This document shows, piece by piece, positions 24,858 to 33,251 of a stretch of 64,000 nucleotides of DNA (positions within the stretch are counted from its first letter, which is position 1; every line of letters begins with the position of its first letter). Source of the stretch: Microbacterium gorillae (GTDB lineage: Bacteria; Actinomycetota; Actinomycetes; Actinomycetales; Microbacteriaceae); contig NZ_LN648875.1 in the NCBI RefSeq assembly GCF_000826185.2, forward strand, positions 864,356 through 928,355, written 5' to 3'. The notes beneath the pieces were generated by a model. The model searched no databases. It was given only the letters and a program-made list of their open reading frames with translations, and was not told where the DNA came from. Position numbers and translations under genes: made by a program.

Positions 24858-26148
24858 CTGCCATCATGTCCTTCCACTGGTGGTACGCCGACCGCATCCC
24901 GGTCTCATCGGTCGAGTGCGAGGTCGGCCATCCGGCGTCGTTCTGCGCCTCGCGGGCGAAACCGCGGTTCACCATGATCGGCAGCTCCGGGCCGCCGACC
25001 GATCCGCGCTGCACACGGTCCCAGCCCTCCGCGTCATCGGGCGTGCCGAAGCCGAACGGACCCTGGAAGTTCTCGTGGGCGCGCATGCGCTCCTGGTTCA
25101 CGCGATCGACGATCTCCGGCGGACCGTCCGGTCCGATCGCGATGTGCTCGATCACGGTCTCGTTGACCGACACCGGACGCAGCGTGCGGAAGAACGAGAT
25201 CGACATCGAGACGTTGGGGAAAAGGTTGAGGTTGAACCCGGTGCCGTGCATCGAGTGCACGAGCTTGCGGACGTCCTCCTCCGGCACACCCTTCGCACGC
25301 AGATCCGCGACGAGTCCGTCGAAGCGCGGTTGCAGCGGCTCGCTGCCGTCGTCGGCCGCGAGATCGGTGTGCTCCGGCACCATCTGCATGACGGAATGGC
25401 CGTTGCCGAGCGCGTGGGTGACCGAGGCCGGGTCGGTCATGAAGCTCATCATCTCGGCCGTCTCCGCATCGACGGTCGCCATCCACGAGCGGTGCACGAT
25501 CGGGAAGTGGTAGCCGTCGGTCGTGTTCTCCAACTGGATCTTCCAGTTGCCGCGGAACGTGAACCGGAACGTGCCGATCACCTTGATGGGGTACCCGCCG
25601 CCCTGCGCCATGAAGAGGTCGATCCACTGCTTCACGTCGCCGAGGAAGTCCTCGAGCGGCTCGGCGTCGTGATCGAACGTCGCGAAGATCATGCCGTTGT
25701 AGGACTCGGTGCGCAGCTTCTTCAGCCCCATCACCTTCTTGTCCATGATCCCCTCGTACCCGTCCGGGTACGGCAGACCGCGCAGGGCGCCATCCAGCCC
25801 GTAGGACCAGGCGTGATACGGACACGTGAACCCGTTCACCTGCCCGGTGCGCGTCTCGCACACCGTCGCTCCGCGGTGCCGGCACCGGTTCAGCATCGTG
25901 TGCACGGCCCCCTTGCGGTCGCGGCTCACGATCACCGGCTGCCGACCGACGTAGGTGGTCTTGAACGAGCCGGCCTTCGGCAACTCACTGTCGTGCGCGA
26001 CCCAGACCCAGGTCTTCTCGAAGATCTTCGCCATCTCCTGCTCGAAGATCTCCGGGTCCGTGTACATCCGGCCGGCGACGCGGTCGCTCAGCACGAGATC
26101 GGACGGTTCGAGCTCGTAGATGTTCTCCTCAGTGAACTCGATCGTCAT
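24850..26148 (-). CDS. Ring-hydroxylating dioxygenase alpha subunit (IacC-like; benzoate/anthranilate group)
   Basis: A 432-residue Rieske oxygenase large subunit. Seen: the 2Fe-2S motif CRHRG then CPYHAWSYG, and the catalytic domain with ENTTDGYHFPIVHRSW, which supplies the bridging Asp and two His iron ligands. The ATG at 26148 begins MTIEFTEENIYELEP. It heads the minus-strand alpha-beta-reductase operon. In the iac pathway such an oxygenase makes catechol from the intermediate released after the amidase step; here catA lies in the same island, which fits. Anthranilate or a substituted benzoate is an alternative substrate. Confidence 0.88.
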   Translation of the reverse strand: MTIEFTEENIYELEPSDLVLSDRVAGRMYTDPEIFEQEMAKIFEKTWVWVAHDSELPKAGSFKTTYVGRQPVIVSRDRKGAVHTMLNRCRHRGATVCETRTGQVNGFTCPYHAWSYGLDGALRGLPYPDGYEGIMDKKVMGLKKLRTESYNGMIFATFDHDAEPLEDFLGDVKQWIDLFMAQGGGYPIKVIGTFRFTFRGNWKIQLENTTDGYHFPIVHRSWMATVDAETAEMMSFMTDPASVTHALGNGHSVMQMVPEHTDLAADDGSEPLQPRFDGLVADLRAKGVPEEDVRKLVHSMHGTGFNLNLFPNVSMSISFFRTLRPVSVNETVIEHIAIGPDGPPEIVDRVNQERMRAHENFQGPFGFGTPDDAEGWDRVQRGSVGGPELPIMVNRGFAREAQNDAGWPTSHSTDETGMRSAYHQWKDMMADD

Positions 26149-26211
26149 CGATGCCTCTTCCTCAACGTGCGGATCGGGCTGACCGCGGGGCACGGTCGAC
26201 CCGATTCCACG

Positions 26212-26263
26212 CTAGGGACGCCGTCCGCCCCGGGACAGCCGAGAAGAGGCCAGCCGATCTAGG
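26212..26263. promoter_or_regulatory. Bipartite CTAGG element before the Rieske operon
   Basis: GCTAGGGACGCCG (26211-26223) and CTAGGGGATTC (26259-26269) have CTAGG boxes exactly 47 bp apart. The same arrangement, with matching flanks, occurs at 53682-53733. Read on the minus strand, the near box could sit around -10 and the far box near -55, as expected for a LuxR/FixJ-type activator (inference). Confidence 0.55.
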
Positions 26264-26389
26264 GGATTCTCTGTACGGCGCTACGGCGCACTCCGTCTGC
26301 CCGCCGTCGACGCCGAACCATAGCCTGACTCGTGGACGCCCCGACACGACGTCGTGACGCCCACCCGTCTCGCCCGTAAGGAGTCACCG

Positions 26390-26680
26390 ATGCGGCGTCT
26401 CGATATCCCCGCAGATCAGCGGCGGATGACCCTGATGTGCTACACCGACACGTTCGGGTACGGCTGGAAGCACGTCGACCTGTTCACGCATGACCTCGAC
26501 GGCAACGAGCTGAACTGGGTCCACTGGGGAGTCCCCGAGGACGGCCCCGACGCGGCCGACCGGGTGACCGCACGCATTGAGCCCGACCTGCGCCGCACCA
26601 CCGACTGGCGCCATCACGTCAGCGCGTTCGGCCAGGAGTACTGGATCGCCGATGTGGAGTGGGCGGAGGACGGCGCGTGA
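26390..26680 (+). CDS. Small conserved-looking protein (IacB-like by size and context)
   Basis: A 96-residue soluble protein starting MRRLDIPADQRRMTLMCYTD, with AAGGAG seven bases before its ATG. It has no signal peptide, membrane segment or motif I recognise; it is rich in Trp, Tyr and acidic residues (FGYGWKHVDLFTHDLDGNEL, NWVHWGVPEDG). Its stop overlaps the amidase GTG (GTGA). In iac clusters a roughly 90-100 residue protein of unknown function, IacB, accompanies the Rieske and amidase genes, and this gene fits that place. The match is by length and neighbourhood only. Confidence 0.6.
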   Translation: MRRLDIPADQRRMTLMCYTDTFGYGWKHVDLFTHDLDGNELNWVHWGVPEDGPDAADRVTARIEPDLRRTTDWRHHVSAFGQEYWIADVEWAEDGA

Positions 26681-27948
26681 GTTCGACCGGCCTGTTCGCC
26701 CCGTGGTCCCTGGCCGAGCTCGTCGCCGAACTGCGCGACGGACGCGCGACCCCGGCGTCCGCGCACCAGCGGGCGCTGGAGCGCATCGACGCGACCGAGA
26801 ACGACGTGCGCGCCTGGGTCAGCCACCGATTCGATGCGCCCCGCGCGGGTGCGGACGCACCGCTGGCCGGCGTCCCCCTGGCGGTGAAGGACATCATCGA
26901 CCTGCACCGCCATCAGACGCGGTGCGGCTCGGACCTGCGCGCGAACGTCCCCCCGGCCGCACGCGATGCGGCGATCGTCGCCGCCTGGCGCGCCGCCGGT
27001 GCCGAACCGCTCGGCAAGACGGTCACCACGGAGTTCGCCTACTTCGCACCGGGCCCCACCCGTAATCCCGCGGCCCCGGTGCACACCCCGGGAGGATCCT
27101 CGAGCGGGTCGGCGGCGGCCGTCGCGGCCGGACACGTGCCCCTCGCGCTGGGCTCGCAGACGGCGGGGTCGGTGATCCGCCCGGCCGCATACTGCGGGGT
27201 GGCGGCGCTCGTCATGACGCACGCGAGTTACCCCACAGACGGTGTCGTCGGTCTGGCGCCGAGCCTGGACAGCCACGGGGTGTTCGCCGCACGAACCCGC
27301 GATCTGGCCGTGGCGTGGGCCGCGCTGACGTACACACCGGTCGTGGAACCGCTCGCGCCGACGCGACTTCTGTTCTGGGACGGCGCCGGTGCCGGCGAGG
27401 TCGATGCCGAAATGCACGCGGCCGTCGACGGGGTCGCCGCCGCCGCGCGTGCTCGCGGCGTGAGCGTCGAGCCGTTCCCGGACGACGGCCTGATCGCGGA
27501 TCTCTCCCACGCTCACCGCGTCGTCATGGCGTGGGAGGCCGCGCGCGAGCGCGCCGCCGAACTCGCGCGCGCCGACCGATTGAGCGAACCGCTGGCCGAG
27601 CTGCTGCGCACGGGAGCGACGACGCCGGAGGCCGCGTACGCCGAGGCACGGGCGACGATCGAGCGCGCCGGGGCGACCGTGGCAGGGTTGTTGCAGGCCG
27701 GCACCGTCATTCTCGGCCCGGCGGCCCCGGGTGCCGCTCCGCCCGGCCTCGCGGCCACCGGCGATCCCGGCCTCTCCCGCCCGTGGCAGGCGCTCGGCCT
27801 TCCCGTCGTCGCCGTGCCGGGGTTGCGCACCCAGCAGGGCCTGCCGCTCGGTCTGCAGGTCATCGGTCATCGCGGTGACGAAGACGGAGTGATCCGGACC
27901 GCCCAGTGGATCGAGCAGCTCGTCGTGGACGGGGCCCCCGTACGCTGA
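26677..27948 (+). CDS. Amidase signature family enzyme (IacH-like)
   Basis: A 423-residue amidase with the Ser-cisSer-Lys triad: Lys in LAVKDIIDLHRHQTR, the first Ser in TPGGSSSGSAAAVA, and the nucleophile in ALGSQTAGSVIRPAAYCG. It hydrolyses an amide bond; in indole-acetate breakdown IacH is thought to open the oxidised indole lactam ring. GTG 26677 is preceded by GGAGG and overlaps the small gene's stop. It is followed after 4 nt by the sensor kinase gene, so catabolic and sensory genes share a transcript. Confidence 0.88.
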   Translation: MSSTGLFAPWSLAELVAELRDGRATPASAHQRALERIDATENDVRAWVSHRFDAPRAGADAPLAGVPLAVKDIIDLHRHQTRCGSDLRANVPPAARDAAIVAAWRAAGAEPLGKTVTTEFAYFAPGPTRNPAAPVHTPGGSSSGSAAAVAAGHVPLALGSQTAGSVIRPAAYCGVAALVMTHASYPTDGVVGLAPSLDSHGVFAARTRDLAVAWAALTYTPVVEPLAPTRLLFWDGAGAGEVDAEMHAAVDGVAAAARARGVSVEPFPDDGLIADLSHAHRVVMAWEAARERAAELARADRLSEPLAELLRTGATTPEAAYAEARATIERAGATVAGLLQAGTVILGPAAPGAAPPGLAATGDPGLSRPWQALGLPVVAVPGLRTQQGLPLGLQVIGHRGDEDGVIRTAQWIEQLVVDGAPVR

Positions 27949-27952
27949 CGAG

Positions 27953-29512
27953 ATGGAGCAGTCCGTCCGCGTCCCCGCTCGGCTGTCGGCCGTCGATTTC
28001 CAGGCGATGTTCGAGGTGTCCGACATGTGCACGCTCGTCCACGACGGGCGCACGAAGGAGATCATCTGGGCTAACGGCGCGGCGTGCCGGATGCTCGAGT
28101 ACGACCTGCGGGAGCTCCTGCCCCTGCGGGCCAACCACATCAGCGGCCTGGCCCAGCAGTACGACCGAATGGTCGCCCGCGCGCTCCTCCAGGACGCCCT
28201 GGAGACCGGCGTGAGTCGCGTGCGGTGGGAGTTGCGTTCGAAGTCCGGTCGCCTGATCCCCACGGACGCGTTCGCCGTGCGCATCGACACCGCCGACGGG
28301 CCGGCCGTCATGGTGCAGTACCGCGATCTGGAGCGTGAGCACGCGACCGACGAGCAGGACCGGCTCGCGGCGCGCTACGTCACCTCCCTCACCCGTCACA
28401 CGTCCACGATCGCGCTCATGCTGGACGGGGAGGGACGGATCCGCACCGCCACGGACACGGCGCTGGGCTACCTCGCGGAGGGGCGCAGCCCGGAGACGGT
28501 GGTCGGGTGCCTCGTCGATGAGGTCGCCGCCCTGTACGCGGACGGCGTCCGGATCCGCTGGTCGCGGATCGCGGACGACGCCGAACCGCTGCGTGCGATC
28601 CGGCTCGAGATCGCGCGCGAGTCCGCACCGGCGACCTGGCTGGAGGGCAGCGTCGAGCGCCTGACCGAGGACGGCGGCGAACAGAGCTACCTCGTGTTCC
28701 TGCACGACGTCTCCGATCGCGTGCACGACGATGCGCGCCGCGAACTGGAGCAGCGGCAGGAGGACTACCTGGCCCGATACAACGCGATGGGGGACCTGGC
28801 GATGGCCATCGCCCACGAACTCGGGCAACCGCTGGCCGCCGCCCGCAACTTCATCGCCGGCGCGCGGACCCGGTTGGCCTCCGACCGCGCGGAGGGCGAT
28901 CCGGAGCGAACGGCCGCGGTCGAGTTCGGGCTGGACAGCGCCCGCAGTCAGCTCGATCGGGCCTCGACCATCGTCTCCACCCTGCGCACCTTCGTCGGCC
29001 ACCTGGAGCACATCGAGCAGGTGGTCGATCTCGGCGACATACTGCGCGAGTGTATGCCCTTCATCCAGCTCCGCGCTCAGGCCGCCGGCGTCGCCGTCGA
29101 GGTCCGCCACCATCCGGTCCCGATCCCGGTCCGATGCGAACGCGTCCTGACCGGCCAGGTCGTGCTGAACCTCTGCTTCAACGCCATCGACGAGATGGCC
29201 GCGTGGGGTGAGGACGCGCATCCCGTGCTCGTCACCGCCGCTCTGGTGGACGGGGAGGCCGTGCTCTCCGTGACCGACCGCGGTCGGGGGCTCACACGCG
29301 ACCCGTTCGCCGAATCGTTCACCGAGAAGAGCAGCGGCAGCGGCATCGGGCTCGCGCTCAGTTACCGCATCATCACGCGCCAGCACGGCCGGATCTGGCA
29401 CGGCCCCGGAGCGGCCGGCGGGTCGGTGTTCGCCTTCGCGTTTCCGCTCGCGACCGCCGACGAGGTCAGCGATCGTGCGGCAGCGGAATCCGGTGCAGGA
29501 GCACGTCCCTGA
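27953..29512 (+). CDS. Cytoplasmic PAS-domain sensor histidine kinase (FixL/TodS-like)
   Basis: A 519-residue kinase without obvious membrane segments, so it senses a cytoplasmic signal. Order: N-terminal PAS domain (about 15-130), a second PAS-like region (about 150-260), HisKA with the phospho-acceptor His288 in AMAIAHELGQPLAAARNF, and HATPase_c with LNLCFNAIDEMA and GSGIGLALSYRIITR. The EN motif Asn is present, and the G2 box reads GSGIGL. It starts 4 nt after the amidase, and its 3' end overlaps the convergent response regulator by 47 nt. Direct sensing of an aromatic substrate through a PAS domain is the likely mode (inference from TodS-like kinases). Confidence 0.9.
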   Translation: MEQSVRVPARLSAVDFQAMFEVSDMCTLVHDGRTKEIIWANGAACRMLEYDLRELLPLRANHISGLAQQYDRMVARALLQDALETGVSRVRWELRSKSGRLIPTDAFAVRIDTADGPAVMVQYRDLEREHATDEQDRLAARYVTSLTRHTSTIALMLDGEGRIRTATDTALGYLAEGRSPETVVGCLVDEVAALYADGVRIRWSRIADDAEPLRAIRLEIARESAPATWLEGSVERLTEDGGEQSYLVFLHDVSDRVHDDARRELEQRQEDYLARYNAMGDLAMAIAHELGQPLAAARNFIAGARTRLASDRAEGDPERTAAVEFGLDSARSQLDRASTIVSTLRTFVGHLEHIEQVVDLGDILRECMPFIQLRAQAAGVAVEVRHHPVPIPVRCERVLTGQVVLNLCFNAIDEMAAWGEDAHPVLVTAALVDGEAVLSVTDRGRGLTRDPFAESFTEKSSGSGIGLALSYRIITRQHGRIWHGPGAAGGSVFAFAFPLATADEVSDRAAAESGAGARP

Positions 29513-30098
29513 CCAGTGCCCCCAGCCCCTCGGCGTCGGTCTTCGAGCGGATGTGCGCCCGGTGGACGTCGATGGTCTTGACGCTGGTGCCCAGGCGCTG
29601 CGCGATGGCCTGGCTCGGCAGGCCGTCGACCACGAGGGCGAGAACCTGCATCTCCCGCGCCGTCAGGGTCCCGATCCGCTCCTGCACGGCCTTTCGCTCG
29701 GCGGCACGATCGAACGCGGCCGCCGCCACCGGCAGCTGCGCCTGCACGGCATCCAGCAGGCGCTGCGGTTCGTACGGCTTCTCCAGGAAGTCGACGGCGC
29801 CGGAGCGCATGGCCCGCACGGACATCGAGATGTCCCCGTGTGCGGAACAGAAGATCACCCGGCCCGGGTACCGGCGGCGGATGAGCTCCTCCTGCAGCTG
29901 CAGTCCGCTCATGCCCGGCATCCGGACATCGACGACGGCGACGGCCGGCTCATCCGGATCGAACTCCTCCAGGAAGGACATCGCGCTGGGGTAGGTCAGG
30001 ACGGTCAGTCCCACGCTCTGCAGCAGGAAGATGATGGAGTCGCGGTGGTCGTCATCATCATCGATGACGTGGACGACGACCTCGTGGTAGGCGGTCAC
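29466..30098 (-). CDS. FixJ/NarL-type response regulator with LuxR HTH
   Basis: A 210-residue two-domain regulator. The receiver has the acidic pocket VIDDDDDHRD, phospho-acceptor Asp57 in VVDVRMPGMSG, the switch Ser in FCSAHGD and the conserved Lys in FLEKPYEP. The C-terminal LuxR/GerE helix-turn-helix is LTAREMQVLALVVDGLPSQA followed by IAQRLGTSVKTIDVHRAHIR. It would be phosphorylated by the kinase at 27953, with which it converges tail to tail. It follows the SnoaL-like gene by 3 nt. Candidate targets are the paired CTAGG elements at 26212 and 53682. Confidence 0.92.
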   Translation of the reverse strand: MTAYHEVVVHVIDDDDDHRDSIIFLLQSVGLTVLTYPSAMSFLEEFDPDEPAVAVVDVRMPGMSGLQLQEELIRRRYPGRVIFCSAHGDISMSVRAMRSGAVDFLEKPYEPQRLLDAVQAQLPVAAAAFDRAAERKAVQERIGTLTAREMQVLALVVDGLPSQAIAQRLGTSVKTIDVHRAHIRSKTDAEGLGALVRDVLLHRIPLPHDR

Positions 30099-30101
30099 GC
30101 G

Positions 30102-30662
30102 TCACTCCTGCAGGACGATCGAGGCGGACGGATAGGTGCGCGCGAACGCCGCGGGAAGGTCGGCGACGAAGACGTTCTCCGTCCGCGTCCGCGTGATCTT
30201 CCAGTCATCGCCGTCGCGGCGGAAGCGGTTGTGCAACCGGCTGGACCGCAGCAGCGCCGTGCCGTCGTCGTACAGCCAGGGCTGCAGGTGGATCCAGTGC
30301 CCAGCCGCCTCATCGCCGGTGACGACGATGTGCTCGGTGGTGAGGTAGTGGGCGTTCAGCACCAGCCGGGCCGTGCCCTCCGGGAAGTCCCAGAAACGCC
30401 GGAAGTGATCGCGGATGGCGTCCTTGCCGACCGCGCGGCCGAACTGTCCGGTGTAGGCCTCACCGACGCCCTCCCACACGGCGTCGTCGGTGTAGAGCTC
30501 GAGGATGCGCTCGATCCGTTCCGCGTCATCCGCGACGTCGGGTTCGGGGCACGGGGTGTCGCACAGCAGCATGTACCGCGCCTGCACCCGCCGGATCGCC
30601 GCCTCGGCTTCGAGGACCTCGATCCGTCGGACCAGGGTCGCCAGTTCGTTCTCGGCCTCCAT
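30102..30662 (-). CDS. SnoaL/NTF2-like protein (IacI-like)
   Basis: A 186-residue protein of the NTF2/SnoaL cone fold, also seen in dioxygenase beta subunits and small isomerases. Seen: LEAEAAIRRVQARYMLLCDT, ILELYTDDAVWEGVGEAYTG, then WKITRTRTENVFVAD. ATG 30662 has GGAGGAGG five bases upstream. It heads the two-gene unit with the response regulator. iac clusters carry a comparable accessory gene, iacI, of unclear function; here I rely on fold, size and position. It could also be a beta subunit for the stand-alone Rieske protein at 22092. Confidence 0.75.
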   Translation of the reverse strand: MEAENELATLVRRIEVLEAEAAIRRVQARYMLLCDTPCPEPDVADDAERIERILELYTDDAVWEGVGEAYTGQFGRAVGKDAIRDHFRRFWDFPEGTARLVLNAHYLTTEHIVVTGDEAAGHWIHLQPWLYDDGTALLRSSRLHNRFRRDGDDWKITRTRTENVFVADLPAAFARTYPSASIVLQE

Positions 30663-30753
30663 GGGCACCTCCTCCCGGCACGTTAGACGGCGCTCATCGT
30701 CCGGGGCCGCCCGGGTTCATTCAGCGGCCCGCGCACGATCAGTCTCGTCAAGG

Positions 30754-31518
30754 TCAGTAGTCGTCGAGGTCGAGGTGCCGACCACTCGGGCGGGGGCGGA
30801 AGAGGTCCGCGCCGATGTCCACCGCCGTGCCCCACAGCGCGCGCAGCACGCGCTCGTCGTCGGTGCGCCCGACGCCGATGCCGGCCGAGATGGCCGCAAT
30901 CGGATGCGTCGTGCTCCCGGGCGCGAACACCGGCACCGCGACGGTGCGCAGGCCCGGCACGCACTCACCGGACTCGGACGCCCAGCGACGCAGGCGGATC
31001 TCGGCGGCCGCGCCCGGCGCCATCACACCCTCGCGGTACGCGGCGATCAGCCGGGCGCTCGCCGTGGACAGGTCCGACACCCGCATCGACACGCGGCCGA
31101 TGTGGGGTGCGGCCTGGCGTCCGGCGATCCGCTCCAGATAGACGCATTCGCCGTCATGTTCGACGGCGAGGTGCACGACCGCGGCGTGCACGGACTCGCG
31201 GAGGTCGACGAGGTGGGGACGCGCGATCTCCCGGAGGATGGTCGGTCCGGGAACGATCTGCCCCATTTCGAACAGACGCCACCCCAGCTCGTAGCCCTCG
31301 GCGGACTTCCGCAGGAAGCCCATCGACGTCAGGGCGGAGGCGAGCCGGTACGCGGTCGCCTTGGGAACGGTCGATCGTCGACTGAGTTCGGTCAGCCCGA
31401 CCTTGCGATCACCCTGCGCGAACACTCCCAGGATGAGGTCGAGCTTGCCCAGGACCGAGTCCTTGGCATTAGCGAGGTCAACGTCGACGCTCGCGGTCTC
31501 CTGCATCATCAAAGACAT
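30754..31518 (-). CDS. IclR-family transcriptional regulator
   Basis: A 254-residue regulator. The winged HTH is SVLGKLDLILGVFAQGD and LSRRSTVPKATAYRLASAL; the effector domain follows (VYLERIAGRQAAPHIGRVSM, RTVAVPVFAPG). ATG 31518 is preceded by AAAGG; a longer open frame upstream belongs to no gene. It is divergent from the alpha/beta-hydrolase-fold gene at 31669, and the intergenic region has an inverted repeat over its own leader. It probably controls the hydrolase and its own expression. Confidence 0.9.
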   Translation of the reverse strand: MSLMMQETASVDVDLANAKDSVLGKLDLILGVFAQGDRKVGLTELSRRSTVPKATAYRLASALTSMGFLRKSAEGYELGWRLFEMGQIVPGPTILREIARPHLVDLRESVHAAVVHLAVEHDGECVYLERIAGRQAAPHIGRVSMRVSDLSTASARLIAAYREGVMAPGAAAEIRLRRWASESGECVPGLRTVAVPVFAPGSTTHPIAAISAGIGVGRTDDERVLRALWGTAVDIGADLFRPRPSGRHLDLDDY

Positions 31519-31532
31519 CTCTGGCCTTTCAT

Positions 31533-31548
31533 TTGACCAAATGGTCAA
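31533..31548. promoter_or_regulatory. TTGACCA-N2-TGGTCAA inverted repeat, IclR operator candidate
   Basis: Two 7-bp arms (31533-31539 and 31542-31548) lie 15 bp before the IclR start codon. A second inverted repeat, TGCCA-CAC-TGGCA, is at 31594-31606 nearer the hydrolase gene. IclR autoregulation through the first repeat is likely. Confidence 0.6.
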
Positions 31549-31668
31549 TTCAGAATGCCGAATGGCAAATCGGATGTCAATACTTATTTGGGGTGCCACA
31601 CTGGCATCCACGCGACCCGTCCGGACTCGCGAGCACACCGGTTCCCGGAACCCACCGAGAGGAGCGCC

Positions 31669-32481
31669 ATGCCGACCGTCCGCCGCGCCTATGCCGACAC
31701 CCCGCTGGGCCAGATCCATTTCGCTGAAGCGGGAACGGGCGACCCGCTGATCCTGCTGCACCAGACCCCGCGGTCCCACGATGAGTTCCGCGAAGTGATG
31801 CCCCTGCTCGCGGGCGATCGTCGGGTGATCGCGCCGGACATGATCGGCTTCGGTCTGTCCGCGAAACCGGATGACGCACAGTCGATCGAGCTGTACGCGC
31901 GCGGGGTCGTGGCCCTCGCGGACGCGCTCGGGCTGACCGAGTTCGCGGTCCTCGGCCATCACACCGGGATGTTCGTCGCCGTGGAGGTCGCCGCGATGGT
32001 GCCGGACCGCGTCACGGCCGCGGTGTTCTCGGGCGCCGAGCTCGGCGACGCGGAATTCCGTGCGGACACCGGCGACGGCGGGGTGGACGATGCACCCCGC
32101 CGTCCGGACGGCTCACACCTGACGACCCTCTGGGCGCAGCGGCTGCCGTTCTACCCGCCGGACCGGCCGGACATCCTGGACCGCTTCATCCACGACGCCC
32201 TCGCCCCCGGCGTCGATCCGCGCGAGGGGCACGAGGCCTGCGCCCGCTATCGCATGGAGGATCGCCTCGATCTCGTCCGCGCGCCCCTGCTCGTTCTCGC
32301 CGCCCCCGAGGATCCGTTCTCCTACCCGCACCGCGACCGCGTCGCCGCGGCGTTCCCGCACGCCCCGCACGTGCAGACGGTCGACGTGCCCGGTGGGGGC
32401 ATCCCGCTCATGGAGGTCAAGCCGGCCGAGGTCGCCGCCGCCGTCACCGCATTCCTCGCCACGGCACCGGTCCGGAACTAG
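31669..32481 (+). CDS. Alpha/beta-hydrolase-fold protein with His in place of the nucleophile Ser
   Basis: A 270-residue alpha/beta-hydrolase fold: oxyanion region LILLHQTPRSHDEFRE, MIGFGLSAKP, acid region LLVLAAPEDPFSYP. The nucleophile elbow, normally GxSxG, reads LGHHTGMF, so the serine position is histidine. ATG 31669 is preceded by GAGAGGAG. The gene is controlled by the divergent IclR and stops 4 bp short of the convergent tetR. It may be a C-C hydrolase or lyase variant, or have lost hydrolytic activity. A subfamily carrying GHHTG exists to my recollection, so this is unlikely to be a sequencing error. Confidence 0.8.
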   Translation: MPTVRRAYADTPLGQIHFAEAGTGDPLILLHQTPRSHDEFREVMPLLAGDRRVIAPDMIGFGLSAKPDDAQSIELYARGVVALADALGLTEFAVLGHHTGMFVAVEVAAMVPDRVTAAVFSGAELGDAEFRADTGDGGVDDAPRRPDGSHLTTLWAQRLPFYPPDRPDILDRFIHDALAPGVDPREGHEACARYRMEDRLDLVRAPLLVLAAPEDPFSYPHRDRVAAAFPHAPHVQTVDVPGGGIPLMEVKPAEVAAAVTAFLATAPVRN

Positions 32482-32485
32482 TGGT

Positions 32486-33070
32486 TCAGCCGTCTGCCGC
32501 CACCGCACCGATCAGCTGACGCATTCGGGTCAGCACGCGGTCTGCTCCGTACGACGCTCCGTACACCGCGTGCTGCAGCACGAGGCCGTCCAGGATCGCG
32601 CAGACGAGCTCAGCCAGCGCGCCGTCCGGATCATCGATCCCCTCGGCTTCCAAAGCCTCACCCGCTTGCGCGAAATAGAGGCGGTACACCGCGGCGATCC
32701 GTTCCTTGGAGATGTCACCCCGGGCGGCGCGAAGCACGTGGTCGTACTGCAGCAGCGCGCGCCCGTCGCTGGCGGCCATCAACTCGAGCACACGCGTGGC
32801 GAGTTGGTCGAATCCCGCGTCGCCGGGCACGACGATGGCGGCCTCCTGTCGAGCCACACGCTCGAGGGCTCGATCGACCAGTTCATCGGTGGTGCCGAAG
32901 TAGAAGCCGATCAGGGTGCGCGAAACCCCCGCTTCCCGAGCGACCGCATCCCACGTGATGCCGTCCAGCCCGCGCTCGACGGCGACCCGGACGGCGGCCT
33001 CGAGCAGTCGTTCGCGGGCTCCCCCGGTCAGTTCCTCCGGCCCGGACGCCTCGTCCGCCGTTCGCGTCAT
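32486..33070 (-). CDS. TetR-family transcriptional regulator
   Basis: A 194-residue regulator with HTH ITWDAVAREAGVSRTLIGFY followed by FGTTDELVDRALERV. The ligand domain contains LQYDHVLRAARGDISKERIA and GLVLQHAVYG. The same segments appear in the TetR at 59504 (LLQYEYLLRAVRGTIPMERI, GLILQHVIYG), so the two are clear paralogues. It is divergent from the hydrolase-LLM pair at 33252 and probably represses it. ATG 33070 is the first sensible start; the open frame upstream lies in the promoter region. Confidence 0.9.
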   Translation of the reverse strand: MTRTADEASGPEELTGGARERLLEAAVRVAVERGLDGITWDAVAREAGVSRTLIGFYFGTTDELVDRALERVARQEAAIVVPGDAGFDQLATRVLELMAASDGRALLQYDHVLRAARGDISKERIAAVYRLYFAQAGEALEAEGIDDPDGALAELVCAILDGLVLQHAVYGASYGADRVLTRMRQLIGAVAADG

Positions 33071-33251
33071 CGCGTGCCCCTTCTCCCGAATCCGGCGCCG
33101 TCCGGTGCCCTCGGTCCTCCAGGGTGACGACCTCGACCGCAGGGGTCCGAGCGCGGGTCCATCCAGCGGATCGCACGACGGCGACCGCGGGGCGCCCCCG
33201 CATAGGGTCACGGCACGGCTCGAAACAGCTGCGCGCCGGAGAGAGGTGGAC

